Shown here: piece by piece, positions 27,702 through 37,441 of the stretch
How positions within the stretch are numbered: position 1 is the stretch's first letter
Layout of the letters: each line of letters starts with the position of its first letter
Assembly: GCA_019113915.1 (NCBI GenBank)
Contig: DXGM01000018.1
Span: 1-64,000 of the forward strand
DNA length: 64,000 nt
Source: Candidatus Gordonibacter avicola
GTDB taxonomy: Bacteria > Actinomycetota > Coriobacteriia > Coriobacteriales > Eggerthellaceae
Direction: 5' to 3'
The notes under the pieces: model-generated
What the model was told of the DNA's origin: nothing
Seen by the model: only the letters and a program-made list of their open reading frames with translations
The model's database searches: none
Translations under genes and position numbers: made by a program

Positions 27702-28316
27702 ATGAAAGTTTTGCTTATCAACGGAAGCCCCAACGAGAAGCGCTGCACGTACACCGCATTGTCCGAGGTGGCAAGCGCACTGGAAGCGGAGGGTGTGGAA
27801 ACCGAGATCGCCTGGATCGGCCGCGAGCCCCTGCGCGGGTGCCTCGGCTGCAGCGGTTGCGCCAAGCGCGGCGACGGGCGCTGCATCTTCGACGACGATG
27901 TGGTGAACAGCCTCATCGAGAAGGCGGAAGCGGCCGATGGCCTGGTGGTGGGCACCCCCGTGTTCTACGCCGGTGCGAACGGCGCGCTGCTCGCTGTGCT
28001 CGACCGCATGTTCTACGCCGCCTCCGCGCGCCTGCGCTTCAAGCCCGCAGCAGCCGTAGCCAGCGCCCGCCGCGCCGGCACCACGCCTGCGCTTGACCAG
28101 ATCAACAAGTACTTCCAGATTAACTGCATGCCGGTGGTGTCGTCGAATTACTGGCCCATGGTGCACGGCCAAAGCGCCGAGCAGGTGCGCCAAGACGCGG
28201 AAGGCCTACAAATCATGCGCACCCTCGGCAAAAACATGGCCTGGATACTCAAGGCAACCGCACAAGTTCCTGCGCCCGAGGTTGAACCAAAAATCATGAC
28301 GAACTTCATCCGCTAA
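27702..28316 (+). CDS. Flavodoxin-fold NAD(P)H-dependent FMN reductase
   Basis: A 204-residue flavoprotein of the NADPH-dependent FMN reductase/iron-sulfur flavoprotein group. It starts with the FMN phosphate loop LLINGSPNEKRCTY and has a cysteine pair in GCLGCSGC, typical of this group. GTPVFYAGANG forms the second flavin contact. It probably reduces small acceptors or flavins; the substrate is unknown. The ATG at 27702 follows GAGGAAGG. It is divergent from murI. Confidence 0.8.
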   Translation: MKVLLINGSPNEKRCTYTALSEVASALEAEGVETEIAWIGREPLRGCLGCSGCAKRGDGRCIFDDDVVNSLIEKAEAADGLVVGTPVFYAGANGALLAVLDRMFYAASARLRFKPAAAVASARRAGTTPALDQINKYFQINCMPVVSSNYWPMVHGQSAEQVRQDAEGLQIMRTLGKNMAWILKATAQVPAPEVEPKIMTNFIR

Positions 28317-28364
28317 AAGCGAGCGAGCCCTTCCGTACCCACCCCGTCACCCGAAAGGACCTCC

Positions 28365-28850
28365 ATGGCGAAGGAGCATGACCATAAGACGAATGCTGTG
28401 CGGGCGCTTGATGCGTCGGGGCTTGCGTATGAGGCGCGGTTCTTTGACTGCCCGGAGGCGCTGTCGGGTACGGAGGTGACGCGCATGTTGGGGCTCGACC
28501 CCGACCGGGTGTTCAAAACGTTAGTCACCCAAGGTAAATCGGGCGAGCACTATGTGTTCATGATCCCCGTGGCCTGTGAACTCGATCTCAAGAAAGCGGC
28601 AGCCGCCGTTGGCGAGAAGGCGATGGCCATGGTGAAGTCACGCGAACTGTTGCCGCTCACCGGCTACGTGCACGGCGGCTGCTCTCCCATCGGCATGAAG
28701 AAACTCTTCCCCACCACCATAGACGAAACGGCCGCCCTGTACGAACGCATTGCGTTTTCGGGCGGCCGCATCGGCTGTCAGATTGAAATGTCCCCCGTCG
28801 ACCTTGCGCGCATCGTGCCACTTGAGCATGCGGATCTCACGGTAGTGTAG
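28365..28850 (+). CDS. ybaK: Cys-tRNA(Pro)/Cys-tRNA(Cys) deacylase YbaK
   Basis: An aminoacyl-tRNA editing protein of 161 residues that hydrolyses mischarged Cys-tRNA(Pro). Family features are KTNAVRALDASGLAYE at the start, VFKTLVTQG with the conserved lysine, and GGCSPIGMKKLFPT. The start follows AAAGGACC. It is the second plus-strand gene after the flavin reductase and converges with the L,D-transpeptidase. Confidence 0.92.
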   Translation: MAKEHDHKTNAVRALDASGLAYEARFFDCPEALSGTEVTRMLGLDPDRVFKTLVTQGKSGEHYVFMIPVACELDLKKAAAAVGEKAMAMVKSRELLPLTGYVHGGCSPIGMKKLFPTTIDETAALYERIAFSGGRIGCQIEMSPVDLARIVPLEHADLTVV

Positions 28851-28855
28851 CGCTC

Positions 28856-30622
28856 CTACCAGTGGCTCACCACGGTATCGCCGGACTGGATGAGGTTGTA
28901 GAGTTCGGCTGCCTTGTACGGAGGTAGGTTCACGCACCCGTGACTGCCCGCGCCATTCGCGTAGAGCGTGCCGCCGAAGGCCGGTTGCCAGTCGGCATCG
29001 TGCAGTCCAATGGCATTGCCCACAAAGGGCATCCAGTACTGCACCGTGCTCTCGTAGATTTTCTTGTTGCCCTCATAGCCAATCAATTTGGAGGGGCTAG
29101 CCTTACCATTCAACCAGTACACACCCACATTCGTATCATGAACACCATCGGGAATACCCGAGATGCAGGGAGATTCCCAAATAAGAGTGCCCGATTCGTC
29201 ATAGAAGCGCACGTACTGTTCAGCCAGGTCAATGTCCACATAGCGGTTGCCCCAGTCGCGCGCACCAGCGCCGTTGTAAGCGGTTCCGGTGGTGGTGCAC
29301 GGTACTTCCACCGTGTCCTTGCGGCCCGTCGCCACGCCATCCTTCACAATCCCGAGAAGCGCATCGCGATCAACGGACCAGCCATACACGCCGCCCGAGA
29401 CCGTAATCACCTTCCCGTCGGGTCGGGTGTAAGTACGCGTGGTGCCCACCGTGTTGCAGGCGTTCACCAGCTCATCCACCCAGGCCGTCAGTGCGCCTTC
29501 GTCAAGCGTCGCCGAAAGGTCCTCCCCCAGGCGCACCCACTGAGCGATAAGCCCCGCGTTCACTTCCCCTGCTGTGGAGCCCGCCATGGTTAGCACCATG
29601 TCAGCCGTGAGCATGGTATTCGCCTTGTCGGTCGCGTGCGCGAGCTTCGCGTCGGTGGACAGCACGGAGGGTTGCTGTAGCTCGGCCTCCGTCAGCTTCA
29701 CGGACGGGTTGAGCGCAATCACCGCATCATCGACCGCTTTGATGACCGCATCGTAATCCAGCGCGGTGCCCACCTTTTCAGGCTGCACCACAAACGCGGC
29801 TTTTGCTTCGTTAAACGCAATGGTGGCGTTCACCGGACCTTCGGCCGTTTTGTTGAATTCGTCCACCGCCGCGCGCACCGCGTCGCCAAGGCCACTCTCA
29901 TTGTAGGTAGCGGCAATTTTTTCCGTCTCGTCATGGGCACGCGTGATTTCGAGCGGCCATGCCCAAGGGTTGAGGTCGGCGTGCATGGCGTCAGTCACCG
30001 CCTTGCCATCCAGCTTCATGCCCGCATCTTTGGCAGAAAGCGTGAGCGAAAAGCCCTGGCCGCTCACCTTCAGCACATAATCATCAATGGCGCTGGCCAG
30101 CTGCTGCTGCACCTCGGCCGACGACTTGAAGGACACATCCATGTCGCCCACCGTCGTGCGCGGGAGGAATCGGTCCATGAATACGACAGCGCCAGCCGCA
30201 TACACAATAAGCAGCAGGCCCACGAAAATGCCCAGCACGATGCCGACCACCTTGAGGGGCTTATGCCCGCGTGTGGCCTCGGCTTCTACGTCCACGGGCA
30301 GCATGGGACCAGCGGGGACGAACCCCGGTGCGGCCGACTGCGTGCCGCCCGGGTGCGTCCCCACCGGGCGCACCGGTTGAGGCATGACAGCGGTCTTACC
30401 TGCGTCAGGCACCTTTTCAGACGAGGCGGCTTGGTCGGCCTTATCCTTGAGCGCGTCAGGCGTGCTGACAGCAGCCGTGCTGGTCACAGGTGTGCTGGCA
30501 GCAGATGCGCTCGTCACGGGCGCACTGGCCGCAGTAACCTTTTCTTCTTTGGGCTCGCCCTTCGGAATTTCCGGGGCGGCGTGGCGACCGTGCTTTGGTT
30601 TCGTTTTCTTTTTATCGTCCAT
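28856..30622 (-). CDS. L,D-transpeptidase with peptidoglycan-binding domains
   Basis: A 588-residue membrane-anchored cell wall enzyme. A charged Ala/Thr-rich cytoplasmic segment (1-120) is followed by one membrane helix (about 125-150, LGIFVGLLLIVYAAGAVVF), two PG_binding_4-like domains (about 165-440) and a YkuD catalytic domain (about 455-588). The catalytic motif is SHGCVN with Cys563, and a conserved HDA precedes it. It makes 3-3 peptidoglycan cross-links or attaches proteins. The long disordered cytoplasmic tail is unusual. It stands alone, facing away from ssrA. Confidence 0.92.
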   Translation of the reverse strand: MDDKKKTKPKHGRHAAPEIPKGEPKEEKVTAASAPVTSASAASTPVTSTAAVSTPDALKDKADQAASSEKVPDAGKTAVMPQPVRPVGTHPGGTQSAAPGFVPAGPMLPVDVEAEATRGHKPLKVVGIVLGIFVGLLLIVYAAGAVVFMDRFLPRTTVGDMDVSFKSSAEVQQQLASAIDDYVLKVSGQGFSLTLSAKDAGMKLDGKAVTDAMHADLNPWAWPLEITRAHDETEKIAATYNESGLGDAVRAAVDEFNKTAEGPVNATIAFNEAKAAFVVQPEKVGTALDYDAVIKAVDDAVIALNPSVKLTEAELQQPSVLSTDAKLAHATDKANTMLTADMVLTMAGSTAGEVNAGLIAQWVRLGEDLSATLDEGALTAWVDELVNACNTVGTTRTYTRPDGKVITVSGGVYGWSVDRDALLGIVKDGVATGRKDTVEVPCTTTGTAYNGAGARDWGNRYVDIDLAEQYVRFYDESGTLIWESPCISGIPDGVHDTNVGVYWLNGKASPSKLIGYEGNKKIYESTVQYWMPFVGNAIGLHDADWQPAFGGTLYANGAGSHGCVNLPPYKAAELYNLIQSGDTVVSHW

Positions 30623-30823
30623 GTGCTGCTCTCATAAACTCGTATTTCGCATGCTGTTCCAAACGTCAATATCTGTTGCATTGTACCAAGAGTGTCGTCA
30701 CACTCTTGTAAACAAAACGGTTCAATGCCGCCGTTTGATGCATACGCCCACAATATTCCCACGACCACCCGCTGAACGCGCCTGGATGCCGAAAGTTCAA
30801 CCCACCGCTGAATCAAAGGCCGC
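30623..30823. other. Gap between the L,D-transpeptidase and ssrA
   Basis: About 200 bases before the ssrA promoter. An open frame on the minus strand runs through this stretch and the tmRNA gene, but has no recognisable protein features. No other element seen. Confidence 0.35.
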
Positions 30824-30851
30824 TTGACAAACCGCGTGTGCGGGCTAGAAT
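30824..30851 (+). promoter_or_regulatory. Sigma-70-type promoter of ssrA
   Basis: TTGACA (30824-30829), a 16-base spacer and TAGAAT (30846-30851). Transcription would begin near 30858, giving a leader of about 115 bases before mature tmRNA. The leader is very GC-rich, with GTTCCGC and GCGGAAC arms that could fold before processing. Confidence 0.75.
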
Positions 30852-30972
30852 GAACGTTCCGCAGCGCCCCGGCGCGGCGGCGCGCAGGCCTTCTCTTAGT
30901 TGCGCGGAACTTTGACAAGGTGGGGCCGTTACCCCTTCGCACTGCGGACACATGCTCGCGCGCGAATCTTTT

Positions 30973-31342
30973 GGGGGCGACTGGTTTCGACATGGTACGT
31001 CTGAAATGAGGAGCAGGTCGTGGTCTCCTCGCCACGTTAAACAGGGGTAACGTCAAATTAATTGGCAAGAATAACACTCAGAGCGCTCCGGCGCTCGCCA
31101 TGGCTGCTTAAATAGCGCCTGGCTGTCGGCCTTGGGATGTCCCCGACCCTTGGTCCGGCATTAACTCAGGGGAATGCGCTTGAGCACGTAGCCAGTATGG
31201 CTCAGGCAAAGGTTGAACTGGCTAGGAAGCACAACGCCCGTCGGCGGGCCGCGCGCGACCGAATGCTGAGCGCCGACTAAGCTTGTAGAGCCTCATGGAC
31301 GAGGTAGTATGGACCGGAGTTCGATTCTCCGCGCCTCCACCA
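30973..31342 (+). ncRNA. ssrA: Transfer-messenger RNA (tmRNA)
   Basis: A 370-base tmRNA that rescues stalled ribosomes with SmpB. The 5' end has GGGGGCGACTGGTTTCGAC; the 3' end carries the T arm GGAGTTCGATTCTCC and CCA (31340-31342). The acceptor arm pairs GGGGGCG with CGCCTCC, with one G-T pair. The tag frame starts at GGC 31064 and reads GKNNTQSAPALAMAA before TAA at 31109-31111. smpB lies 0.9 kb downstream on the other strand. Confidence 0.97.
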
Positions 31343-31351
31343 ACTAACTCA

Positions 31352-31386
31352 CGAGCCCCAACCGTTTTGGTTGGGGCTCGCTTTTT
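31352..31386 (+). terminator. Terminator of ssrA
   Basis: CGAGCCCCAACC and GGTTGGGGCTCG arms with a short loop, then CTTTTTAT. It starts ten bases after the tmRNA CCA end. Confidence 0.9.
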
Positions 31387-31458
31387 ATCAGGGGCTTTGT
31401 TCCGGGTGTGCGTGCGCACCTTTGCGCCGTGCGCTTGCTTACCCCGCGTCACACTTCC

Positions 31459-32199
31459 TTACTTCTTTTTGAGGAAGCTGAAGTCGAGGGCCTCTTTGAT
31501 GTCGCCGAAGGCGTCTTTGAGCTCGGTAGCCACGGCGATGCCGCCGTGGTAGATGGCGTTCATGTCATTGGTGGCGGCAGCGACGCCTTCCTTTGTGATG
31601 CCGAGGTCGAACTCGTTTTCTTCCTCATCATCTGCGGCGCTCTCCTCGTCGTCTTCGTCGACGTAGTAGTATTCACACTCCTCGCCGTCTTCCATCAGCA
31701 CAAAGCCCACGCGGTTGCCCTCTTCGTCTTCGAGATAGCACACGATGTCATCGTCAGAGACTTCCAGCTCCACCACTTCGAAGTCTTCGTCGTCTTCCGC
31801 CGGCTCCGTCACGGTGACTTCTTCGCTCTCGTTGGTCAGCTCATCGCCGTCGTAAGCATCCAGCGTACCCTCTTCGGCGAGTTCGGCTTCCTCGTCGGAT
31901 TCGTCACCATCCACAATATGGAAACCCTCTTCGGAAAGGTCAATGCCCTCGGCTTGCTCCACTACCACCGTCAGGCCACCATCCTCGCCATCAGGGCTTA
32001 CTTCGCCTTCGCCCTCGGGGCCTTCCTCAGCGAAGAAGCCCTCGTAGGCATCCTCAAGATCCGTTTCTTCCGCGGTGGGGTCGAACAACTCGTCGTCTTG
32101 GAATTCCTCGACGTCTTCCAACTCGGTTTCTTCGTCGATCTCTTCGGCCTCCGTCTCGGCGCCGTCTTCCAGTTCCTCAAGTTCTTCGTCCAAGCCCAT
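31459..32199 (-). CDS. Highly acidic protein of unknown function
   Basis: A 246-residue protein extremely rich in Glu and Asp. It starts MGLDEELEELEDGAE, has a central acidic domain with some order (residues 140-185, DIVCYLEDEEGNRVGFVLME), and ends in a less acidic conserved-looking tail (NAIYHGGIAVATELKDAFGD, then FSFLKKK). ATG 32199 follows GGAGG; an earlier in-frame start lies at 32229. It is the gene after smpB on the same strand. I do not recognise the family. The tail suggests a helical interaction module. Confidence 0.7.
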   Translation of the reverse strand: MGLDEELEELEDGAETEAEEIDEETELEDVEEFQDDELFDPTAEETDLEDAYEGFFAEEGPEGEGEVSPDGEDGGLTVVVEQAEGIDLSEEGFHIVDGDESDEEAELAEEGTLDAYDGDELTNESEEVTVTEPAEDDEDFEVVELEVSDDDIVCYLEDEEGNRVGFVLMEDGEECEYYYVDEDDEESAADDEEENEFDLGITKEGVAAATNDMNAIYHGGIAVATELKDAFGDIKEALDFSFLKKK

Positions 32200-32249
32200 A
32201 ATGGCCTCCTTCGCGTCGGCGTCGCGCAAGGCGGCGCGGGGGTTTGTGG

Positions 32250-32714
32250 TTAACGGCTGCGCTCCTTGAGCGCGCGCTCAATTTCGCGACGGGTGTCGCG
32301 CTCTGCCATGCTGGCGCGCTTGTCGTGCAGCTTCTTGCCGCGAGCGAGCGCCAACTCCACCTTCACCAGCGAGTTCTCTTTGAAATACATCTTGGTGGGC
32401 ACGAGCGCCATGCCCTGCTCACGCGTCTTTTGCTCCAGCTCGCGAATCTCTTTTTTGTGCAGGAGCAGCCGGCGCTTGCGGTCGGGGTCGGGGTTCGCAA
32501 TGTTGCCGTGCGAATACGGCGGAATGTGCACGTTGTGCAGCCACACCTCGCCGCCGCGCACGAGCGCGAAGCAATCCGTCAGCTGGCAGTGGTTCTCGCG
32601 CAGCGACCGCACCTCGGTGCCCGTGAGCTCGATGCCCGCTTCGAAGCGCTCCATCAGCTCATACTCGTGGAGCGCCTTGCGGTTCTTGGCGATGGTTGTT
32701 GCTTCGCGCTTCAT
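32250..32714 (-). CDS. smpB: SsrA-binding protein SmpB
   Basis: Binds tmRNA and delivers it to stalled ribosomes. The 154-residue protein has the family landmarks YELMERFEAGIELTGTEVRS, WLHNVHIPPYSHGN, and the basic C-terminal tail ARGKKLHDKRAS. It lies three bases after the M42 peptidase stop, close to the ssrA gene with which it works. Confidence 0.96.
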   Translation of the reverse strand: MKREATTIAKNRKALHEYELMERFEAGIELTGTEVRSLRENHCQLTDCFALVRGGEVWLHNVHIPPYSHGNIANPDPDRKRRLLLHKKEIRELEQKTREQGMALVPTKMYFKENSLVKVELALARGKKLHDKRASMAERDTRREIERALKERSR

Positions 32715-32717
32715 ACC

Positions 32718-33920
32718 TTACGCCACCCCAGTTTCGTCGAAACGGCGCTCAGCGGCCGTCTCGTGAGCGGGCGCATCGGCGCGCGCTTCAGCCGCCAAGT
32801 CGCGCTCGGCGTTGTCTTCCTCGTCCTCAAGCGGCGTGCGGAAATCCTCCATGCCCGGCACGAAGCAGGCGCTTTCGTCCAGGTCACGGACGAAGCGCTC
32901 GATGAGTTTCACCGTGGCGTCAAGGTCGGCCAGACACACCACCTCGGTGGGTGTGTGCATGTAGCGCAGCGGCACGGACACGAGGCCCGTGGGGATGCCA
33001 CCGCGCGCCACCTGGATGGAGCGCGCGTCGGTACCGGTAACGCTGGGCTCGGCCTCCAACTGATACGGCAGGCCCTCAGCCTCGGCCGCGGCTACCAGCC
33101 GCTCGAACACGGCAGGGTTGATGTTGGGACCGCGCGCGATGACCGGACCACCGCCGCACACAATCTTGCCGTATTTGGACTGCTCAATGCCCGGGTAGTC
33201 CGTCGCATGCGTCACGTCGAAGGCAAGCCCCACGTCCGGATGCACGCCATAGGCCGACGTCTGCGCGCCGCGCGTGCCAATCTCTTCCTGCACGGTTGCC
33301 GCGAAAATGAAGTCACCCGACTGGCGCTTCCCCTTCGCGAGCTTTTCCAGCACGCGCGTGCCAATCCACACGCCTGCCTTGTCGTCGAACGCGCGGGACA
33401 CGGCCATGCCCTCGCCGAAGCGCTCAAAACCCACGCCGAAGGTAATCACGTCGCCAACACTCACCAGCTTCTTCACCTTTTTGGCGGGAATCCCCAGGTC
33501 AATGACCAGCTTGTCGATGGGCGTAACCTTCTTGCGCTCGTCGGGGTCAATGAGATGGATGGGCTTGCGCCCCACCACGCCGCGCAACGGCTCGACAGAA
33601 CCCGACGCATGCACGTCCACACGCATGCCGGGCAGAATGGCCGCGTCCACGCCGCCCACGGCCGCCACCGACAGAAAGCCGTCGTCGGAAATATAGGTTA
33701 CCATCAGGCCGATTTCGTCCATGTGAGCCGACAGCATGAGCGAGGGTCCACCGCCCGCGCCCTTCAGCGTGGCGTGCACCGAACCCATCACATCGGTTGC
33801 CACCTCGTCGGCGAACGGGGCCAGCCGGTCGCGCACGAGTTGGGCAACGGGCGTTTCACACCCGGTGGCCGAGGGGGTTTCCAGCAGTTGTTTGAGGAAT
33901 TTCACCTGTTTGTTCTTCAT
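32718..33920 (-). CDS. M42-family glutamyl aminopeptidase/cellulase-fold peptidase
   Basis: A 400-residue cytoplasmic metallopeptidase of the M42 family, which removes N-terminal residues from peptides. Metal and catalytic motifs are visible: LMLSAHMDEIG, the SRAFDDKAG block, and VQEEIGTRG with the general-base Glu. The last 45 residues are an acidic Ala/Glu-rich extension beyond the normal family end. The ATG at 33920 follows GGGAG; the open frame reaches 33998. It forms an operon with smpB and the acidic protein. Confidence 0.9.
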   Translation of the reverse strand: MKNKQVKFLKQLLETPSATGCETPVAQLVRDRLAPFADEVATDVMGSVHATLKGAGGGPSLMLSAHMDEIGLMVTYISDDGFLSVAAVGGVDAAILPGMRVDVHASGSVEPLRGVVGRKPIHLIDPDERKKVTPIDKLVIDLGIPAKKVKKLVSVGDVITFGVGFERFGEGMAVSRAFDDKAGVWIGTRVLEKLAKGKRQSGDFIFAATVQEEIGTRGAQTSAYGVHPDVGLAFDVTHATDYPGIEQSKYGKIVCGGGPVIARGPNINPAVFERLVAAAEAEGLPYQLEAEPSVTGTDARSIQVARGGIPTGLVSVPLRYMHTPTEVVCLADLDATVKLIERFVRDLDESACFVPGMEDFRTPLEDEEDNAERDLAAEARADAPAHETAAERRFDETGVA

Positions 33921-34140
33921 GGCGCTCCCTGATACACAAGGCGCGTTGCGGGCACGTGGCCTGCGCGACGCGCGAATCCGTTGGTTGTCGGGTGCCATTA
34001 TAGCGCCTTGTGGCGAGCGAAACCGTCTCTTTCACACGATGACGCGAGGACGTCATCAGCGCAGACTACGGGAGGTAAAGAAGGTCGTGCGAACGGGGGG
34101 GCATACATGCGTGTGCGTGTGTGTGCGACCACGCGTGCGC

Positions 34141-34422
34141 CTACCACCATTCCTTCGTCTTGGCACGCTTGCGCTGCTTCTTGGGCGGGCGGAAGTCCAA
34201 GGCAAGCTGACCATCCTGCGTGTCGGTGGTCGCCTTTTTGCGCTCGATACGCTCGATCGTCCACGATACCGCGTCTTTTCCGTACAACTCCAGCATGCGC
34301 AGGCGCGCATCGTGCTGGTTCGCCTTGGTGTTGATACGCGCGTCGCTTTCGAACTCAAACACCCCGGTTGCCCGGGTGTCGGAAGCTGCCGGTGAGCGAT
34401 AGTGAGCGAGGTAGGTCTGCAT
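34141..34422 (-). CDS. Small hypothetical protein
   Basis: A 93-residue protein with a strong ribosome binding site (AAAGGAAGG) before the ATG at 34422. It starts MQTYLAHYRSP, has an alpha/beta-like centre (ARINTKANQHDARLRMLELY), and ends in a basic tail with PPKKQRKRAKTKEWW. The pattern might suit a nucleic-acid-binding protein, but I do not recognise the family. It is divergent from otsAB; the intergenic stretch behind it has a short GT microsatellite near 34107-34128. Confidence 0.6.
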   Translation of the reverse strand: MQTYLAHYRSPAASDTRATGVFEFESDARINTKANQHDARLRMLELYGKDAVSWTIERIERKKATTDTQDGQLALDFRPPKKQRKRAKTKEWW

Positions 34423-34627
34423 GTCCTTCCTTTTCCCGTGTCGATTTTTGGAGTCATCGCATCATAGCACGGAACGCGGCACTTTCCACCGCTGCCTCAC
34501 GAGCGCCGGGCGTGGTGGCGGTCACAAACACGCTACGGAGACGCAACGGGGCCTTAACCGCTTTTCGGCGGGCCGGAAGGCACCCCTACAATGGCGGGGG
34601 ACAACGAGCAAGCAAAAGGTGGATCGC

Positions 34628-36901
34628 ATGGATAAGCGCCTCATTATCGTATCGAACCGACTCCCCTACCGCGTTGAAGCGGAGGGGCAAGACGGCTTTT
34701 CCTTCACGCGTAGCGTGGGCGGATTGGTTGCAGGTTTGGAACCGCTGCACGAGCATCCCGGGAACCTGTGGATTGGCTGGGCGGATGAGCCGGAAAGCTT
34801 GGACGAAGGGGCGCGGCGGCGCTTTGAACAGGCCTTGAGCGAGCGCGCCTGCAAGCCCGTGCACTTGGACGCGCACGACGCGGAGTTGTACTACGAGGGC
34901 TTTTCGAACTCGGCGCTGTGGCCGCTCTTCCACGGCTTTCCCCAGCACACGCGCTTCGACGAAGAAGCGTGGGAAGCTTACGTGCGCGTGAACGAGCGGT
35001 TTCGCGATGCGGTGCTGGCCGAGGCGCGCGAGGGTGACACCATTTGGGTGCACGACTACCACCTGATGCTGTTGCCGTCGATGCTGCGCGAGGCGCTGGC
35101 CGGCGCCTCGATTGGGTTCTTCCTGCACATTCCCTTCCCCGATTTTGAGACGTTTCGCATGCTGCCGTGGCGCAGCGAGCTTCTGCGCGGCGTGCTGGGG
35201 GCCGACCTCATTGGCTTTCACGCCTACGATTACGTGCGCCATTTTCTGTCGAGTTGCCGGCGCGTGGCAGGCATCGAGAATGCCAGCGGCACGCTGTTTG
35301 TGGAGGGCCGCCTCGTGCAGGCGGACGCCTTCCCGCTCGGCATCGACTACGAACGGTTCCGCACGGCGGCGCGCAAGCCCGAGGTGCGCGAACTGGTAAC
35401 GGCGTTTTCCGAAGAGAAGGGCCACGAGGGCTGCAAGATCATGCTTTCGGTGGAGCGGCTGGACTACTCCAAGGGCATTCCCGATAGGCTTCAGGCGTTC
35501 GATGCGTTTCTTGACAGGCATCCTGAATGGAAGGGACGCGTGGTATTGGTGCTGGTCACGGTGCCTTCGCGCGAGGGGGTGGCGTCGTATCAGGCGCTCA
35601 AGAAGCAGGTGGATGGGCTCGTGGGGCGCATCAACGGGAAGCATTCCACTATGGATTGGACGCCCGTGGACTATTACTACCGGTCGCTACCGTTCGATCA
35701 GCTGGTCAGCCTGTACGCGGCGAGCGATGTCATGCTGGTCACGCCGTTACGCGACGGCATGAACCTGGTGTGCAAGGAGTATTTGGCCTGCCACGATGGC
35801 GAAGGTGGCGCGCTCGTGCTCTCCGAGATGGCGGGCGCGTCCTACGAGTTGCACGAGGCGCTGACGGTGAACCCCTTCGACTTGGAAGGGGTTGTGGACG
35901 CCATGGAATGCGCTCTCACCATGCCGGTGGCCGAGCAGCGGCGACGCAACGCGCCCATGCAGGAGCGCCTGGCGCGCTACACGTCGAAGAAGTGGGCGCG
36001 CGAATTTCTTGCTGCGGTTGATAGCGTGAAGGATCGCCAGGCCGGGTTGAGCGCGCACCTGTTGGGGCCCACCTCATCTGAGCGGCTTGTGGAGGCGTTT
36101 CGCGCGGCACGACAGCGGGTGCTGCTTTTGGACTACGACGGCACGCTGATGGCGTTTTCGGATGATCCGACGCGCGTGGCACCCGACGAGCGGCTGCGTG
36201 CACTACTGCGTCGCCTGGGGTCCAACCTGCGCACCACGGTTGCCGTGGTGTCGGGCCGCGATCGTGCGACGCTGGAATCGTGGCTGGGCGATTTGCCGGT
36301 TGACCTGGTGGCCGAGCATGGCGTGTGGTATCGCGGCCGCGGACAGGACACCTGGGAGATGGAAGAGCCGCTTGACGATTCCTGGAAGCATTCGGTGCGC
36401 GGTGTGCTGGCTGATTTCGTGGATCGCACCCCGGGGTCTCTTCTGGAAGAAAAGGACTATTCTTTGGTGTGGCATTATCGCATGTGCAGCCAGGAGCTGG
36501 CCGAACGCCGCGTGATCGAGTTGAAAAACGCGTTGGGAGACGGCTTGGCCGACCGCGGGTTAGCACTCATGGACGGCAATAAGGTGGTGGAAGTGAAGCC
36601 CCGCGGCGTCGATAAGGGCCATGCCGCCCGCCGCTGGTTCCGCGATCCCTCGTTCGACTTTGTGCTGGCCGCTGGCGACGACCGCACCGACGAGGACGTG
36701 TTCGAAGCCGCCCCGGAGACCGCCTGGACCATCAAGATAGGCGACGGCCCCACCCGAGCCCGCTTCGCGCTGAAAAACTGCGCCGAGATGCGCGAATTGC
36801 TGGAAAAGCTGGCGGCCGTATGCGACGAAGAAGCCCTGCGTGCCGAGTGCAACGGGTTGCAGGTGACCGCAGAAGCGCCGCGGGAGCGGGCGTTGGCGTA
36901 G
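34628..36901 (+). CDS. otsAB: Bifunctional trehalose-6-phosphate synthase/phosphatase
   Basis: A 757-residue fusion that makes trehalose. Residues 1 to about 480 form the GT20 synthase ([49 protein letters not shown]). Residues about 490-757 form the HAD phosphatase with DYDGT (nucleophile Asp502), VVSGRDR and [10 protein letters not shown]. The two steps are thus made by one chain, which favours channelling of trehalose-6-phosphate. The ATG at 34628 follows AGGTGG; the open frame extends back to 34421 without family similarity. It is monocistronic. Likely a stress-protectant gene. Confidence 0.95.
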   Translation: MDKRLIIVSNRLPYRVEAEGQDGFSFTRSVGGLVAGLEPLHEHPGNLWIGWADEPESLDEGARRRFEQALSERACKPVHLDAHDAELYYEGFSNSALWPLFHGFPQHTRFDEEAWEAYVRVNERFRDAVLAEAREGDTIWVHDYHLMLLPSMLREALAGASIGFFLHIPFPDFETFRMLPWRSELLRGVLGADLIGFHAYDYVRHFLSSCRRVAGIENASGTLFVEGRLVQADAFPLGIDYERFRTAARKPEVRELVTAFSEEKGHEGCKIMLSVERLDYSKGIPDRLQAFDAFLDRHPEWKGRVVLVLVTVPSREGVASYQALKKQVDGLVGRINGKHSTMDWTPVDYYYRSLPFDQLVSLYAASDVMLVTPLRDGMNLVCKEYLACHDGEGGALVLSEMAGASYELHEALTVNPFDLEGVVDAMECALTMPVAEQRRRNAPMQERLARYTSKKWAREFLAAVDSVKDRQAGLSAHLLGPTSSERLVEAFRAARQRVLLLDYDGTLMAFSDDPTRVAPDERLRALLRRLGSNLRTTVAVVSGRDRATLESWLGDLPVDLVAEHGVWYRGRGQDTWEMEEPLDDSWKHSVRGVLADFVDRTPGSLLEEKDYSLVWHYRMCSQELAERRVIELKNALGDGLADRGLALMDGNKVVEVKPRGVDKGHAARRWFRDPSFDFVLAAGDDRTDEDVFEAAPETAWTIKIGDGPTRARFALKNCAEMRELLEKLAAVCDEEALRAECNGLQVTAEAPRERALA

Positions 36902-37003
36902 GACTCAGGCTGGCGCGCGCGTGCGCTTTAATCCGGGCGGCGGGAGGTGCCGGCGCTGCACGCGCACCTTCCACAACTTTGCGCACATGAAAGGGCTTAT
37001 CTC

Positions 37004-37441
37004 TTATTGGTAAGAAGCGGCGTTAGCCTCCCCCGTTTCGCCCCATCGTTCTGCGAGGATGTTGGCGAAGTCTTCCGTGCGGGCGCGGGCGAGCAAGCGT
37101 TCTTTCGCGCTGCGCGATAGGCGTTTGAAGTGGTATTCCGCGCTCATGGCCTCGTGCTTGGTGGCAAAGCGAGCCTGCGCCACCACCTGCACCGGCGTGC
37201 GCGAGCGCGTGTATTTCGCGCCCTTGCCGGCGTTGTGCACGCACACGCGCTGCTCGACATCCGTTGTGTAGCCCGTGTAGAGTGTGCCGTCGGCGCAGGT
37301 GAGCACGTACATGAAGAAGGAGGGAGAGTCAGAGGGGTCTGCGGAGGTGGGTTCCGCTGTTTGCTTTGCGTGGTTCTTCGCCTCGGCGGTCGTAGGTTTC
37401 TGCAGCTTGCTGGCCTGCTGTTTCGAGCCGTTTATGCCCAC
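37004..37441 (-). CDS. GIY-YIG superfamily endonuclease domain protein
   Basis: A 145-residue protein with a GIY-YIG nuclease domain (about 42-125). Visible motifs are [18 protein letters not shown] and [11 protein letters not shown], plus a conserved Glu-containing helix after [12 protein letters not shown], as in the UPF0213/YhbQ group. The first 40 residues are a Lys/Ala-rich non-conserved tail. It starts with GTG 37441 after GGGAG and overlaps the stop of the nuclease gene upstream by ten bases, so translation is probably coupled. Role unknown; DNA repair or uptake is possible. Confidence 0.83.
   Translation of the reverse strand: MGINGSKQQASKLQKPTTAEAKNHAKQTAEPTSADPSDSPSFFMYVLTCADGTLYTGYTTDVEQRVCVHNAGKGAKYTRSRTPVQVVAQARFATKHEAMSAEYHFKRLSRSAKERLLARARTEDFANILAERWGETGEANAASYQ

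Noticed and set aside
32244..33932. Plus-strand frame of 562 residues opposite smpB and the M42 gene
   Set aside because: It covers two clear genes in antisense and resembles no known protein.
34100..34130. GT microsatellite and seven-G run as a phase-variation site
   Set aside because: It lies in a gap outside any reading frame or recognisable promoter, with no gene whose frame it would switch.
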